Source: Bacilli bacterium
GTDB lineage: Bacteria > Bacillota_I > Bacilli_A > RF39 > UBA660
DNA: 6,234 nt
Direction: 5' to 3'
NCBI GenBank assembly: GCA_017460245.1
Contig: JAFUBK010000108.1
Coordinates: 1 to 6,234 of the forward strand
Below the pieces are notes generated by a model, which saw nothing but the letters and a program-made list of their open reading frames with translations, was not told the origin of the DNA and searched no databases. This document shows positions 1 to 5,812 of the stretch, one piece after another. Position 1 is the first letter of the stretch; each line of letters begins with the position of its first letter. The translations under genes were made by a program, and so were the position numbers.

Positions 1-555
1 AAATTTCGTAATTTGTATATTATTCCAGCTACTATTAGTTTAGCTGGAGCGGATATAGAACTTATGGAAAAAAGTAGAATGGATCCTACTTTTTCTAAAA
101 ATATACAACTTAAGAAGTATTTAGATGAGGCAAAGGAAATTTTTGATTATATTTTAATTGATTGTCCACCTTCTCTTGGAATTTTAACTACTAATGCTTT
201 AACTGCTGCTAATTCAGTTATTATTCCAGTGCAGTGTGAGTTTTTTGCCTTAGAAGGTATTATGCAGCTATTAAATTCGATTATGCTGGCACAAAAGACT
301 TTAAATCCAACTTTAGATATTGAAGGAGTGCTTCTTACAATGCTTGATAATCGAACTAATTTAGGACTAGAAGTTGTACAAGATATTAAAAGTTATTTTA
401 AAGAAAGAGTTTATGATACGATTATACCAAGACTTGTAAGACTTTCTGAAGCACCAAGTCATGGTAAACCAATTATTGCTTATGACCCTAAAAGTAGAGG
501 GGCAGAGGCATATATAAATTTAGCGAAAGAGGTGATTAGCCGCAATGGAAAATAA
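1..555 (+). CDS. parA: ParA/Soj chromosome-partitioning ATPase (5' end missing)
   Basis: This is the C-terminal part of a ParA/Soj-type ATPase, which binds DNA without sequence specificity in its ATP-bound dimer form and is driven off by ParB to segregate or organise the origin region. The frame is open from base 1, so the true start lies upstream; the TTG at 13 is not a credible start. About 184 residues are visible. Compared from memory with B. subtilis Soj (about 253 residues), roughly 77 N-terminal residues are missing, including the Walker A (deviant KGGVGKT) motif. Seen here are the segment IIPATISLAGADIEL near the edge, the Walker B strand DYILIDCPPSLG (its Asp codon at 160-162), QCEFFALEG, the EGVLLTMLDNRTN strand, and the family hallmark RLSEAPSHGKPI followed by YDPKSRGAEAY. 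It overlaps parB by 11 bp, which suggests coupled translation. The truncation is a window effect, not a pseudogene. Confidence 0.96.
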   Translation, partial: KFRNLYIIPATISLAGADIELMEKSRMDPTFSKNIQLKKYLDEAKEIFDYILIDCPPSLGILTTNALTAANSVIIPVQCEFFALEGIMQLLNSIMLAQKTLNPTLDIEGVLLTMLDNRTNLGLEVVQDIKSYFKERVYDTIIPRLVRLSEAPSHGKPIIAYDPKSRGAEAYINLAKEVISRNGK

Positions 556-1420
556 AAAAAGAGCTTTAGGGAAAGGTTTAGAACAGTTATTTGATTTAGA
601 AAATTTAAACGTAAACAATGTGAGTGATTTTGAAAAACAAATATATGAAGAAACTTCTGGTGAAGAGGTTGTGGAACTTAAGATTGATGAACTTAGGCCA
701 AACCCTTATCAACCACGTGCTTATTTTGATGAAAAAGCTTTGGAAGAACTTGCTGATTCTATTAGAGAAAATGGTGTTTTTCAGCCAATAATTGTTAAAA
801 AGAGCATTAAAGGCTATGACGTAATTGCTGGTGAAAGAAGACTTCGTGCTAGTAAAATGGCTGGTAAAGAAACTATTCCAGCAATAATTAGACAACTTTC
901 TGATGAAAAAATGGCGGAAATTGCTTTGCTTGAAAATTTACAAAGAGAAAACTTAAATGTTTTAGAAGAGGCTAAGGCGTATAAATCTTTAATTGAAAAA
1001 CTTGATATTACACAAGATGAACTTTCTAAGAGGGTTAGTAAAAGTAGAAGTCATATAACTAATATTATTGGATTATTAAGGCTTCCAGAAGAAGTTCAAA
1101 ATATGATTGTTTCTGGAGATCTTACTATGGGTCACGCAAGAGTTCTTAGTAAGCTTGAAAGTGATGAAGAAATTATTGCAATGGCACGTAATATTGTTGA
1201 AAATAAGATGCCTGTTCGTGATGTCGAAAAGGTAAGTGATAATTTACCACGTAAAAAGGCTCAAAAAAGAATTAAAAGTAATGAATATAAGTATGTTGAG
1301 GAACTTTTATCTGATAAACTAGATACAAAAGTTAAAATCAATGATAGAAAGATGGTTATTTCATTTTCAAATACAGCTGATTTAAATCGTATTTTAGAAA
1401 TTTTAGATATAAAGGAATGA
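545..1420 (+). CDS. parB: ParB/Spo0J chromosome-partitioning protein
   Basis: ParB binds parS sites near the origin, uses CTP to load and slide as a clamp, and stimulates the ParA ATPase. All expected parts are present in 291 residues, a normal length. The N-terminal ParA-contacting peptide RALGKGLEQLF is at 6-16. The N-terminal CTPase domain (about 44-135) has NPYQPR (53-58), GERRLRA (96-102) and ENLQREN (130-136). A helix-turn-helix for parS recognition lies around 156-175 (TQDELSKRVSKSRSHITNI), followed by MGHARVL (195-201). A basic linker (235-245) leads to a C-terminal dimerisation domain at about 250-289. The ATG lies inside the end of parA, with AGAGGTG upstream as Shine-Dalgarno. Adjacency to parA favours Spo0J over the paralogue Noc. 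It ends in TGA, which shows the standard genetic code. I found no good parS palindrome in the window. Confidence 0.97.
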   Translation: MENKKRALGKGLEQLFDLENLNVNNVSDFEKQIYEETSGEEVVELKIDELRPNPYQPRAYFDEKALEELADSIRENGVFQPIIVKKSIKGYDVIAGERRLRASKMAGKETIPAIIRQLSDEKMAEIALLENLQRENLNVLEEAKAYKSLIEKLDITQDELSKRVSKSRSHITNIIGLLRLPEEVQNMIVSGDLTMGHARVLSKLESDEEIIAMARNIVENKMPVRDVEKVSDNLPRKKAQKRIKSNEYKYVEELLSDKLDTKVKINDRKMVISFSNTADLNRILEILDIKE

Positions 1421-1424
1421 TTGT

Positions 1425-2219
1425 ATGTGGGATAAGGTCTTAACTAGGGAAATTGTTTCACCAATATTTATTGTAATAATTGCGGTTTTATTTTATTTTC
1501 TTGTTAAACAAATTATTATGAAAATGTTTAAAGCCAGCGAAAAATATGGTGTTCACAAAAAATCTATTACAATAATGAATTTAATTATTAATATCATTAA
1601 ATATGTTGTTATTATTGTGACTATTTTGGCACTTTTAGGTACTTGGGGTGTTGATACGAAAGCACTTTTAGCATCTTTAGGTGTTGTAGGAGTGGTTGCT
1701 GGACTTGCAATGCAGGATATTCTTAAAGATTTTTTAGCAGGTTTTTCAATCATTATTAACAATGAATTTGATGTTGGTGATAATATTCAAATTGGTAATT
1801 TTCGCGGCAATGTGGTTGAACTTGGTATGAAGAATACTAAGATTAGAGCGTATACTGGTGAAGTTAAAATTATTGCAAACCGTAATATAGTTGATGTTAT
1901 AAATTATTCAATGCAAACTTCTAAAGCTATTATTGAAGTTGGTGTTTCATATAGTTCTGATTTAGAAAAGGTTGAAAATGTTTTAAGAGATGTTTGTGAA
2001 AAACTTAGTGCGAAAATTCCTTATCTAACATCTGATGTAGAATTACTTGGTATTCAAAATTTGGATGACAACGCGGTTATTTATAGATTAATTGCTGATT
2101 GTGAACCGGTTATGGATATTAATTTTAAAAGAGAAGCTTACAGAGAGATAAAAAAATCTTTTGATGAAAATGGTATTATAATTCCATTCCCACAAGTGGA
2201 GGTGCATAATGAATCATAA
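1425..2219 (+). CDS. mscS: MscS-family small-conductance mechanosensitive channel
   Basis: This is a membrane channel that opens under membrane tension to release solutes on osmotic downshock. At 264 residues it is a minimal MscS/YkuT-type protein (E. coli MscS has 286). Hydrophobic segments lie at about 12-32, 55-75 and 80-110. The third is the glycine/alanine-patterned pore helix (LLASLGVVGVVAGLAMQDIL, 81-100, then KDFLAGF). The cytoplasmic beta domain follows, with the FDVGD element at 115-119, a Gly-Asn-rich turn and the strand around 145-160. The vestibule domain runs to the end and carries the C-terminal IIPFPQVEV (252-260), equivalent to the E. coli SFPYPQ motif. AAAGGA at 1411-1416, inside the end of parB, serves as Shine-Dalgarno; the gap to parB is 4 bp. 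By alignment from memory, the E. coli gate residue L109 is L94 here, while L105, A106 and G113 correspond to V90, V91 and D98. The family call is secure; exact conductance or ion preference cannot be read. Confidence 0.93.
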   Translation: MWDKVLTREIVSPIFIVIIAVLFYFLVKQIIMKMFKASEKYGVHKKSITIMNLIINIIKYVVIIVTILALLGTWGVDTKALLASLGVVGVVAGLAMQDILKDFLAGFSIIINNEFDVGDNIQIGNFRGNVVELGMKNTKIRAYTGEVKIIANRNIVDVINYSMQTSKAIIEVGVSYSSDLEKVENVLRDVCEKLSAKIPYLTSDVELLGIQNLDDNAVIYRLIADCEPVMDINFKREAYREIKKSFDENGIIIPFPQVEVHNES

Positions 2220-2415
2220 TTATGGACTTGGAAGTGTGGTAATTATGAAAAAAGCTCATCCTTGTGGCAGTAATGAGTGGGAAATAACTAGAGTTGGTGC
2301 CGATATTAAAATTAAATGTTTAGGGTGTGGCCACAGCGTTATGCTTCCAAGAATAGAATTTAATAAAAAGATTAAAAAGGTTGTAGAAGAGGTGCAGCAT
2401 GAAGAGAAAGAATAA
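2209..2415 (+). CDS. DUF951 family small Cys-containing protein
   Basis: This is a 68-residue protein of the DUF951 family, found widely in Firmicutes, commonly next to mscS/ychF-type genes; its function is not established. The family pattern is clear: LGSVVIMKKAHPCGSNEWEI, then RVGADIKIKCLGCGHSVMLPR, ending in a charged Lys/Glu-rich tail. His17, Cys19, Cys37, Cys40 (CLGC) and His42 could form a small metal site, probably zinc, but that is inference. A strong Shine-Dalgarno, GGAGG at 2198-2202, sits 6 bases before the ATG. The start lies inside the end of mscS (11-bp overlap), so translational coupling is likely. A downstream Met at residue 13 is a less likely start because the family normally has about a dozen residues before the MKK-HPCG motif. 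It overlaps the next gene by 17 bp. B. subtilis YyzM is, as I recall, a member of this family. Confidence 0.9.
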   Translation: MNHNYGLGSVVIMKKAHPCGSNEWEITRVGADIKIKCLGCGHSVMLPRIEFNKKIKKVVEEVQHEEKE

Positions 2416-3907
2416 ATTATTAGGTCCTGTTATTACAATTATTGTACTTACTTTGATAATTATTGGAGTAAGTGGTCTTGCTTCTTTAATTGGTTTGCAA
2501 GGAGAGATAACGAAAATAAATAATGGTAGTTTGGAAACTTCTTTAACAACTGTTAAAAGTGTGTTTTCTTCTGATGGACTAAAATATTTATTTAGTTCGC
2601 CAGTTAAAATTTTTAGAGATTTTCAACCACTTGTATTGTTAATTGTTTCTTTAATGGCTATTTCAATTGGTAAATCGAGTGGGCTACTTAAAGCTGTGTT
2701 TATTCGTTTTAGAAAAGTTAAACCAGCAGTTGTTACATTTGTAACTTTGTTTGTTGGTATTATTTCTTCTTTTGTTGGTGAATATAGTTATGTTGTTTTA
2801 ATGCCATTAGTAGCTGTAGTGTATCAATATTTAGGTAAAAATCCAATTATGGGGGTAATTACTTCATTTATAGGAATAACCTTAGGATATGGTGCGGGAA
2901 TTGTATTTAATTTTGATGATTATCAGCTTGGTTTACTTACGAAACAAGCGGCGATAGTTAGTGTTGATAAAGATTATGTTTTTAATGCGTGGTCTAACTC
3001 GTTTATTATGTTTGCCAGTACAATAATTATAACTATTGTTGGAACAATAATTATAGAAAGCTTTTTAAAACCCAAAGTTCCAGATGCGATTACAGAAGAT
3101 GATGAACTTGAAATATCTGGTAAAGGACTAATGGTTAGTAATATAGTTTTTGTTATTTTACTTGCTATCTCTATTTATATGATTATTCCAGGTCTTCCTG
3201 GCAGTGGACTTTTACTCGATATGGATCAAAAAGATTATGTAGCACAACTGCTTGGTGGCGGAGCGCCATTTACTGATGCCTTTATTTTTATGCTACTTAT
3301 AATTATGATGGTTTGCTCTTTTGTTTATGGTTTTATTTCTAAAAATATTAGAAATACTAACGATTATAGTGTTGGATTATCTAAGGAATTTGATAATTTA
3401 GGATATATATTTGTCCTTATGTTCTTTGTCGCACTTATGAATGGAATTTTAAATTGGACTAATTTAGGAGAGGTTGTGGCCTCTTGGCTAGTTTCATTTA
3501 TGAGTGGGCTTGAATTTACTGGTATACCACTTATTGTAATGATGTTTTTAATGATTATTATTATGAGTATTTTAATACCTGATTCAGTTACTAAATGGAC
3601 TATTGCAGCTCCAATACTTGTTCCTTTGTTTATGAAAGCTAATATCACTCCAGATTTCACACAATTTGTTTTTAAAGCTGCCGATAGTGTTGGTAAAGCA
3701 ATAACGCCATTTTTCGTGTATTTTATAATTATGCTTGCTTTTTTGGAAAAGTATAATGGTAAAGATACTATTAGAATTACGGTGTTTGGTATTTTAAAAA
3801 CATTAATGCCGACTATTTTGCTTTTTGCAGTTGTTTGGTTTGTAATTTTGATTGGCTGGTTTATTATTGGTATACCAATCGGACCAGATACTTTCCCAAC
3901 TGTTTAA
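2399..3907 (+). CDS. AbgT-family transporter (p-aminobenzoyl-glutamate / antimetabolite transporter family)
   Basis: This is a polytopic inner-membrane protein of 502 residues, close to E. coli AbgT (about 508). Characterised relatives either import p-aminobenzoyl-glutamate (AbgT) or export sulfonamide-type antimetabolites (MtrF, YdaH). Hydrophobic segments can be seen around 9-32, 76-92, 109-124, 128-143, 150-170, 200-220, 246-266, 292-312, 335-352, 374-393, 402-412, 434-449 and 470-491. Family marks are LGYGAG (162-167), Asp174 before a LLTKQAA stretch, NAWSNSFIMFASTIIITIVGT, then KWTIAAPILVPLFM (399-412), AADSVGKAITP (427-437) and the C-terminal GIPIGPDTFP. Remembered substrate-site positions in MtrF map to D174, W400, K426 (Arg in MtrF), D429 and P437; the MtrF serine three before the Trp is V397 here. 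The ATG lies within the end of the DUF951 gene, with AGAGGTG at 2388-2394 upstream. Substrate and direction are unknown, so no gene symbol is given. Family confidence is high, function low. Confidence 0.85.
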   Translation: MKRKNKLLGPVITIIVLTLIIIGVSGLASLIGLQGEITKINNGSLETSLTTVKSVFSSDGLKYLFSSPVKIFRDFQPLVLLIVSLMAISIGKSSGLLKAVFIRFRKVKPAVVTFVTLFVGIISSFVGEYSYVVLMPLVAVVYQYLGKNPIMGVITSFIGITLGYGAGIVFNFDDYQLGLLTKQAAIVSVDKDYVFNAWSNSFIMFASTIIITIVGTIIIESFLKPKVPDAITEDDELEISGKGLMVSNIVFVILLAISIYMIIPGLPGSGLLLDMDQKDYVAQLLGGGAPFTDAFIFMLLIIMMVCSFVYGFISKNIRNTNDYSVGLSKEFDNLGYIFVLMFFVALMNGILNWTNLGEVVASWLVSFMSGLEFTGIPLIVMMFLMIIIMSILIPDSVTKWTIAAPILVPLFMKANITPDFTQFVFKAADSVGKAITPFFVYFIIMLAFLEKYNGKDTIRITVFGILKTLMPTILLFAVVWFVILIGWFIIGIPIGPDTFPTV

Positions 3908-3909
3908 TT

Positions 3910-3940
3910 AAGTGTTGTCTTTTGACAATGCTTTTTATTT
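3910..3940 (+). terminator. Intrinsic terminator of the parA-parB-mscS-DUF951-AbgT operon
   Basis: A stem AAGTGTTGTC (3910-3919) pairs with GACAATGCTT (3924-3933) across a TTTT loop: ten pairs, two of them G-U. The 3' arm runs straight into TTTTTATTTT. It starts two bases after the AbgT stop codon. This is a good Rho-independent terminator and separates the upstream operon from ychF. Confidence 0.75.
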
Positions 3941-3948
3941 TAAAATAC

Positions 3949-3977
3949 TTTATTTTATTTTGATTTTTTTGTATAAT
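3949..3977 (+). promoter_or_regulatory. Probable ychF promoter
   Basis: A perfect -10 hexamer TATAAT stands at 3972-3977. Seventeen bases upstream is only a weak -35 match, TTTATT (3949-3954), in an AT-rich stretch. Transcription would begin near 3984, leaving a leader of only about 12 bases that includes the weak Shine-Dalgarno GGTGAT (3985-3990). The position right after a terminator and just before ychF supports the call. The poor -35 lowers confidence. Confidence 0.5.
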
Positions 3978-3995
3978 TTATATTGGTGATTAATT

Positions 3996-5093
3996 ATGAG
4001 TTTAACTGCAGGAATTGTTGGACTTCCAAATGTTGGAAAATCAACTTTATTTAATGCGATAACAAAGCAAAATATTTTAGCGGCAAATTATCCTTTTGCG
4101 ACGATTGAGCCAAACGTTGGAATGGTTAGTGTTCCAGATTATAGGGTAGAGTTTTTAGAAAAAATGTATAATCCGAAAAAAACTATACCAGCAACTTTTG
4201 AGTTTACTGATATTGCTGGACTTGTGGCAGGGGCTTCTAAAGGTGAAGGACTTGGAAATAAGTTTTTATCACATATTCGTGAGGTTGATGCGATTGTTGA
4301 AGTTGTTAGATGTTTTGATGAAGAAAACATTACACATGTTACAGGTAGTGTTGACCCTGTACGTGATGTTGAAATAATTGATGTTGAGCTTATTTTGGCG
4401 GATTTAGAAGTTGTGGAAAATAGACTTGGAAAAATTGGGAAAAAGTCAAAATTAGCTAATGATAAAGAGGCAATGGCGGAAAGTGCGTTACTTGAAAAAG
4501 TAAAGAATTGTTTACTTGCTAATAAGGATGTTAGAAGTTTGGATTTATCTTTAGAAGAGATGAATATTTTAAAACCTTTTAATTTACTTACTTTAAAACC
4601 TATTATTTACGTAGCTAATGTGAATGAAGAATCTGTTTCTTTAGAAAATGATTATGTTAAAGCTTTAAAAGATTATGCTTCTATGGAAAATTCGTCAGTA
4701 ATTGTAATATGTGCGAAAATTGAGGCTGAACTTGCGGAACTCGAAGACGAAGAAAAGAGCGAATTTTTAAAAGAACTTGGAATTTTGGAAAGTGGACTTG
4801 ATAAGCTTATTAAATCATCATATAATTTACTTGGTCTTTCGACGTTTTTAACCGCTGGATCTGATGAAGTTAGAGCGTGGACTTTTAAAAACGGAATGAA
4901 AGCTCCAGAATGTGCGGGAATTATTCATACAGATTTTCAAAAAGGATTTATTAAAGCTGAGGTTATGAGCTTTAGTGATTTGGAAAAATACGGTAGTGAA
5001 CTTGCGGTTAAGGAAGCAGGACGTCTTCGTTTAGATGGTAAAGAATATATTCTGCAAGATGGAGATATTTGTTATTTTAGATTTAATGTATAA
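3996..5093 (+). CDS. ychF: YchF/OLA1-type ribosome-associated P-loop ATPase
   Basis: YchF belongs to the Obg group of translation-factor GTPases but prefers ATP. It binds ribosomes and is linked to translation and stress responses. At 365 residues it has the usual family length (about 363-366). The N-terminal G domain shows G1 GLPNVGKS (9-16), the NYPFATIEPN segment typical of YchF (31-40), and G3 DIAGLVAGASKGEGLGNKF (72-90). The G4 element is NVNE (208-211), replacing the NKxD of true GTPases and explaining relaxed nucleotide choice. CAKIEAELAEL (239-249) is the G5 region. A helical coiled-coil insertion spans about 130-195. The C-terminal TGS domain (about 280-365) contains TFLTAGSDEVRAWT, the AGIIHTDFQKGFIKAEV segment and a terminal GDICYFRFNV. 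The Shine-Dalgarno is weak (GGTGAT) but this ATG gives the canonical N-terminus. It is transcribed alone between two terminators. Confidence 0.98.
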   Translation: MSLTAGIVGLPNVGKSTLFNAITKQNILAANYPFATIEPNVGMVSVPDYRVEFLEKMYNPKKTIPATFEFTDIAGLVAGASKGEGLGNKFLSHIREVDAIVEVVRCFDEENITHVTGSVDPVRDVEIIDVELILADLEVVENRLGKIGKKSKLANDKEAMAESALLEKVKNCLLANKDVRSLDLSLEEMNILKPFNLLTLKPIIYVANVNEESVSLENDYVKALKDYASMENSSVIVICAKIEAELAELEDEEKSEFLKELGILESGLDKLIKSSYNLLGLSTFLTAGSDEVRAWTFKNGMKAPECAGIIHTDFQKGFIKAEVMSFSDLEKYGSELAVKEAGRLRLDGKEYILQDGDICYFRFNV

Positions 5094-5103
5094 TTTTTAA
5101 TAT

Positions 5104-5139
5104 AAAAACAATCAAGATAATAATTCTTGATTGTTTTTT
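5104..5139. terminator. Bidirectional intrinsic terminator between convergent genes
   Basis: Bases 5104-5117 pair perfectly with 5125-5138 (core CAATCAAGA / TCTTGATTG) around a 7-base loop, giving a 14-bp stem. It is flanked by a T run on the plus strand (5134-5139) and an A run on the left (5104-5108) that is a T run for minus-strand transcription. It therefore fits termination of ychF from the left and of the minus-strand gene from the right. The stop codon of the minus-strand gene (5138-5140) touches the stem. Confidence 0.88.
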
Positions 5140-5629
5140 ACTGCTGTAACTGCTGAATTCTTTTTTTTGTTAATGGTTTTTTTATTTCACTTTTTTCTTG
5201 TTCGATTCGTTTTTTGGCCCAAACAGTTGGAATGATTAGGCTGGATGCAAAGCCGAAAAGGCTTAGATTTTTTGAAATTTGTTTAAGGCCTAGTTTTTCT
5301 TCTTTTTTAACAAACGTTTCTACTTTGGTACCACTTTTGTCGTAAATCGGGTATTGCAGCCCGCGTTCTAAATTTTTTTTATCTAATTCAGTTTTTGAAA
5401 CGTAGAAAATATCACCATCTTCGGTTGTTAGCTTGTATGTGTCTTCAACACTATTAAATTCTGCAGTTTGCGCACTAAATGAATAATCGTACTCAGGTTC
5501 AGGCATGTTTTCGCTTGCTGTGAGTGTTACTGCAGATATAGATGATATCGCAAGTGTTAATCCTAATGCCATTTTTATTGTGTTATTTCTAACTAGTTTG
5601 TATTTGGCATTTAAGTTTATTGATTTCAT
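5138..5629 (-). CDS. Hypothetical protein with two hydrophobic segments, probably membrane-anchored
   Basis: I do not recognise this 163-residue protein. A basic N-terminus (Lys/Arg up to residue 19) precedes a hydrophobic segment at about 20-38 (MALGLTLAISSISAVTLTA), which could be a signal peptide or a membrane anchor. Residues 39-120 look soluble: an acidic start (ENMPEPEYDYS), then strand-like pieces such as TYKLTTEDGDIFYVSKTEL and YPIYDKSGTKVETFVKKEE. A second hydrophobic stretch, about 122-138 (LSLFGFASSLIIPTVWA), is followed by a basic tail rich in Lys, Arg and Gln. The simplest topology has both ends in the cytoplasm and an 80-residue external domain. AGAGGTG (5634-5640, minus strand) is a good Shine-Dalgarno 4 bases before the ATG, and a strong promoter lies upstream, so the gene is probably expressed. 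It interrupts the usual ychF-rpsF neighbourhood and is the only minus-strand gene. Its third codon positions hold more C and A than its neighbours, as expected for a lagging-strand gene. Confidence 0.8.
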   Translation of the reverse strand: MKSINLNAKYKLVRNNTIKMALGLTLAISSISAVTLTASENMPEPEYDYSFSAQTAEFNSVEDTYKLTTEDGDIFYVSKTELDKKNLERGLQYPIYDKSGTKVETFVKKEEKLGLKQISKNLSLFGFASSLIIPTVWAKKRIEQEKSEIKKPLTKKRIQQLQQ

Positions 5630-5656
5630 ACTTCACCTCTTTTTTATATCAGCGTT

Positions 5657-5685
5657 ATTATTACTTATTTTTTAGCTTTTGTCAA
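5657..5685 (-). promoter_or_regulatory. Promoter of the minus-strand hypothetical gene
   Basis: Reading the minus strand, a perfect -35 TTGACA (5685-5680) is followed after exactly 17 bases by AATAAT (5662-5657), a five-of-six match to the -10 consensus. Transcription would start near 5650, giving a leader of about 20 bases that contains the AGAGGTG ribosome binding site. This looks like a strong vegetative (housekeeping sigma) promoter. No obvious operator is visible. Confidence 0.75.
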
Positions 5686-5716
5686 ATTTGTAAATTTTAA
5701 AAATAAATAATAAATA

Positions 5717-5745
5717 TTTACTTTTTTCATATAATTTGTTATAAT
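5717..5745 (+). promoter_or_regulatory. rpsF operon promoter (extended -10)
   Basis: A perfect extended -10, TGTTATAAT (5737-5745), is preceded at 17-bp spacing by TTTACT (5717-5722), a four-of-six -35. The region upstream (about 5686-5716) is almost pure A/T and could act as an UP element. Start of transcription would be near 5752, right at the first leader hairpin. A second TATAAT at 5730-5735 lacks a good -35 and is less likely. Confidence 0.75.
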
Positions 5746-5812
5746 CTTTAACGAGTAATTTATTTACTCCTTGCTTCAGATGAAGCCAAATAGACCATAA
5801 GGAGGTGGAATA
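5746..5812 (+). promoter_or_regulatory. Structured rpsF leader with a sequesterable ribosome binding site
   Basis: The leader can fold in two ways. In one, GAGTAA (5753-5758) pairs with TTACTC (5764-5769). In the other, CTCCTT (5767-5772) pairs perfectly with AAGGAG (5799-5804), which contains most of the Shine-Dalgarno of rpsF. The two share bases 5767-5769 and exclude each other. A second hairpin, GCTTC-AGAT-GAAGC (5773-5786), stacks directly on the sequestering helix and leaves a 12-base bulge (5787-5798, including GACC) on the 3' side. Leaders of rpsF in many bacteria bind the S6:S18 complex for autoregulation through a similar helix-bulge arrangement, usually with a CCG in the loop as I recall. 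That exact CCG is not seen here. The pairing is visible; the regulatory role is inference. The exposed GGAGGTGG site is otherwise very strong. Confidence 0.5.

Noticed and set aside
13..15. TTG at 13 as the start of a short ParA-like protein
   Set aside because: The frame stays open to base 1 and the upstream residues fit ParA, so the gene simply begins outside the window.
605..895. Minus-strand open frame of 96 codons opposite parB
   Set aside because: It lies wholly within the well-supported parB gene on the other strand, encodes a low-complexity Phe/Ser/Asn-rich peptide and has no family resemblance. The same reasoning removes the open frames at 1553-1762, 3364-3660 and 4139-4330.
1454..1469. 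TGTTTCAC, a half match to the parS palindrome, near the start of mscS
   Set aside because: Only the left half of the TGTTTCACGTGAAACA consensus is present; the right half (CAATATTT) does not match, so it is probably chance.
3922..3950. TTGACA at 3922-3927 as the -35 of a ychF promoter
   Set aside because: It lies within the terminator hairpin, and the hexamers at 16-18 bp spacing (for example ATACTT) are poor -10 elements. The TATAAT at 3972-3977 is better placed for ychF.
5630..5812. Possible small gene, tRNA or mobile-element remnant in the largest intergenic gap
   Set aside because: The 183 bases are accounted for by two divergent promoters, an AT-rich spacer and the rpsF leader. No inverted-repeat ends, tRNA-like fold or credible short coding frame was seen.
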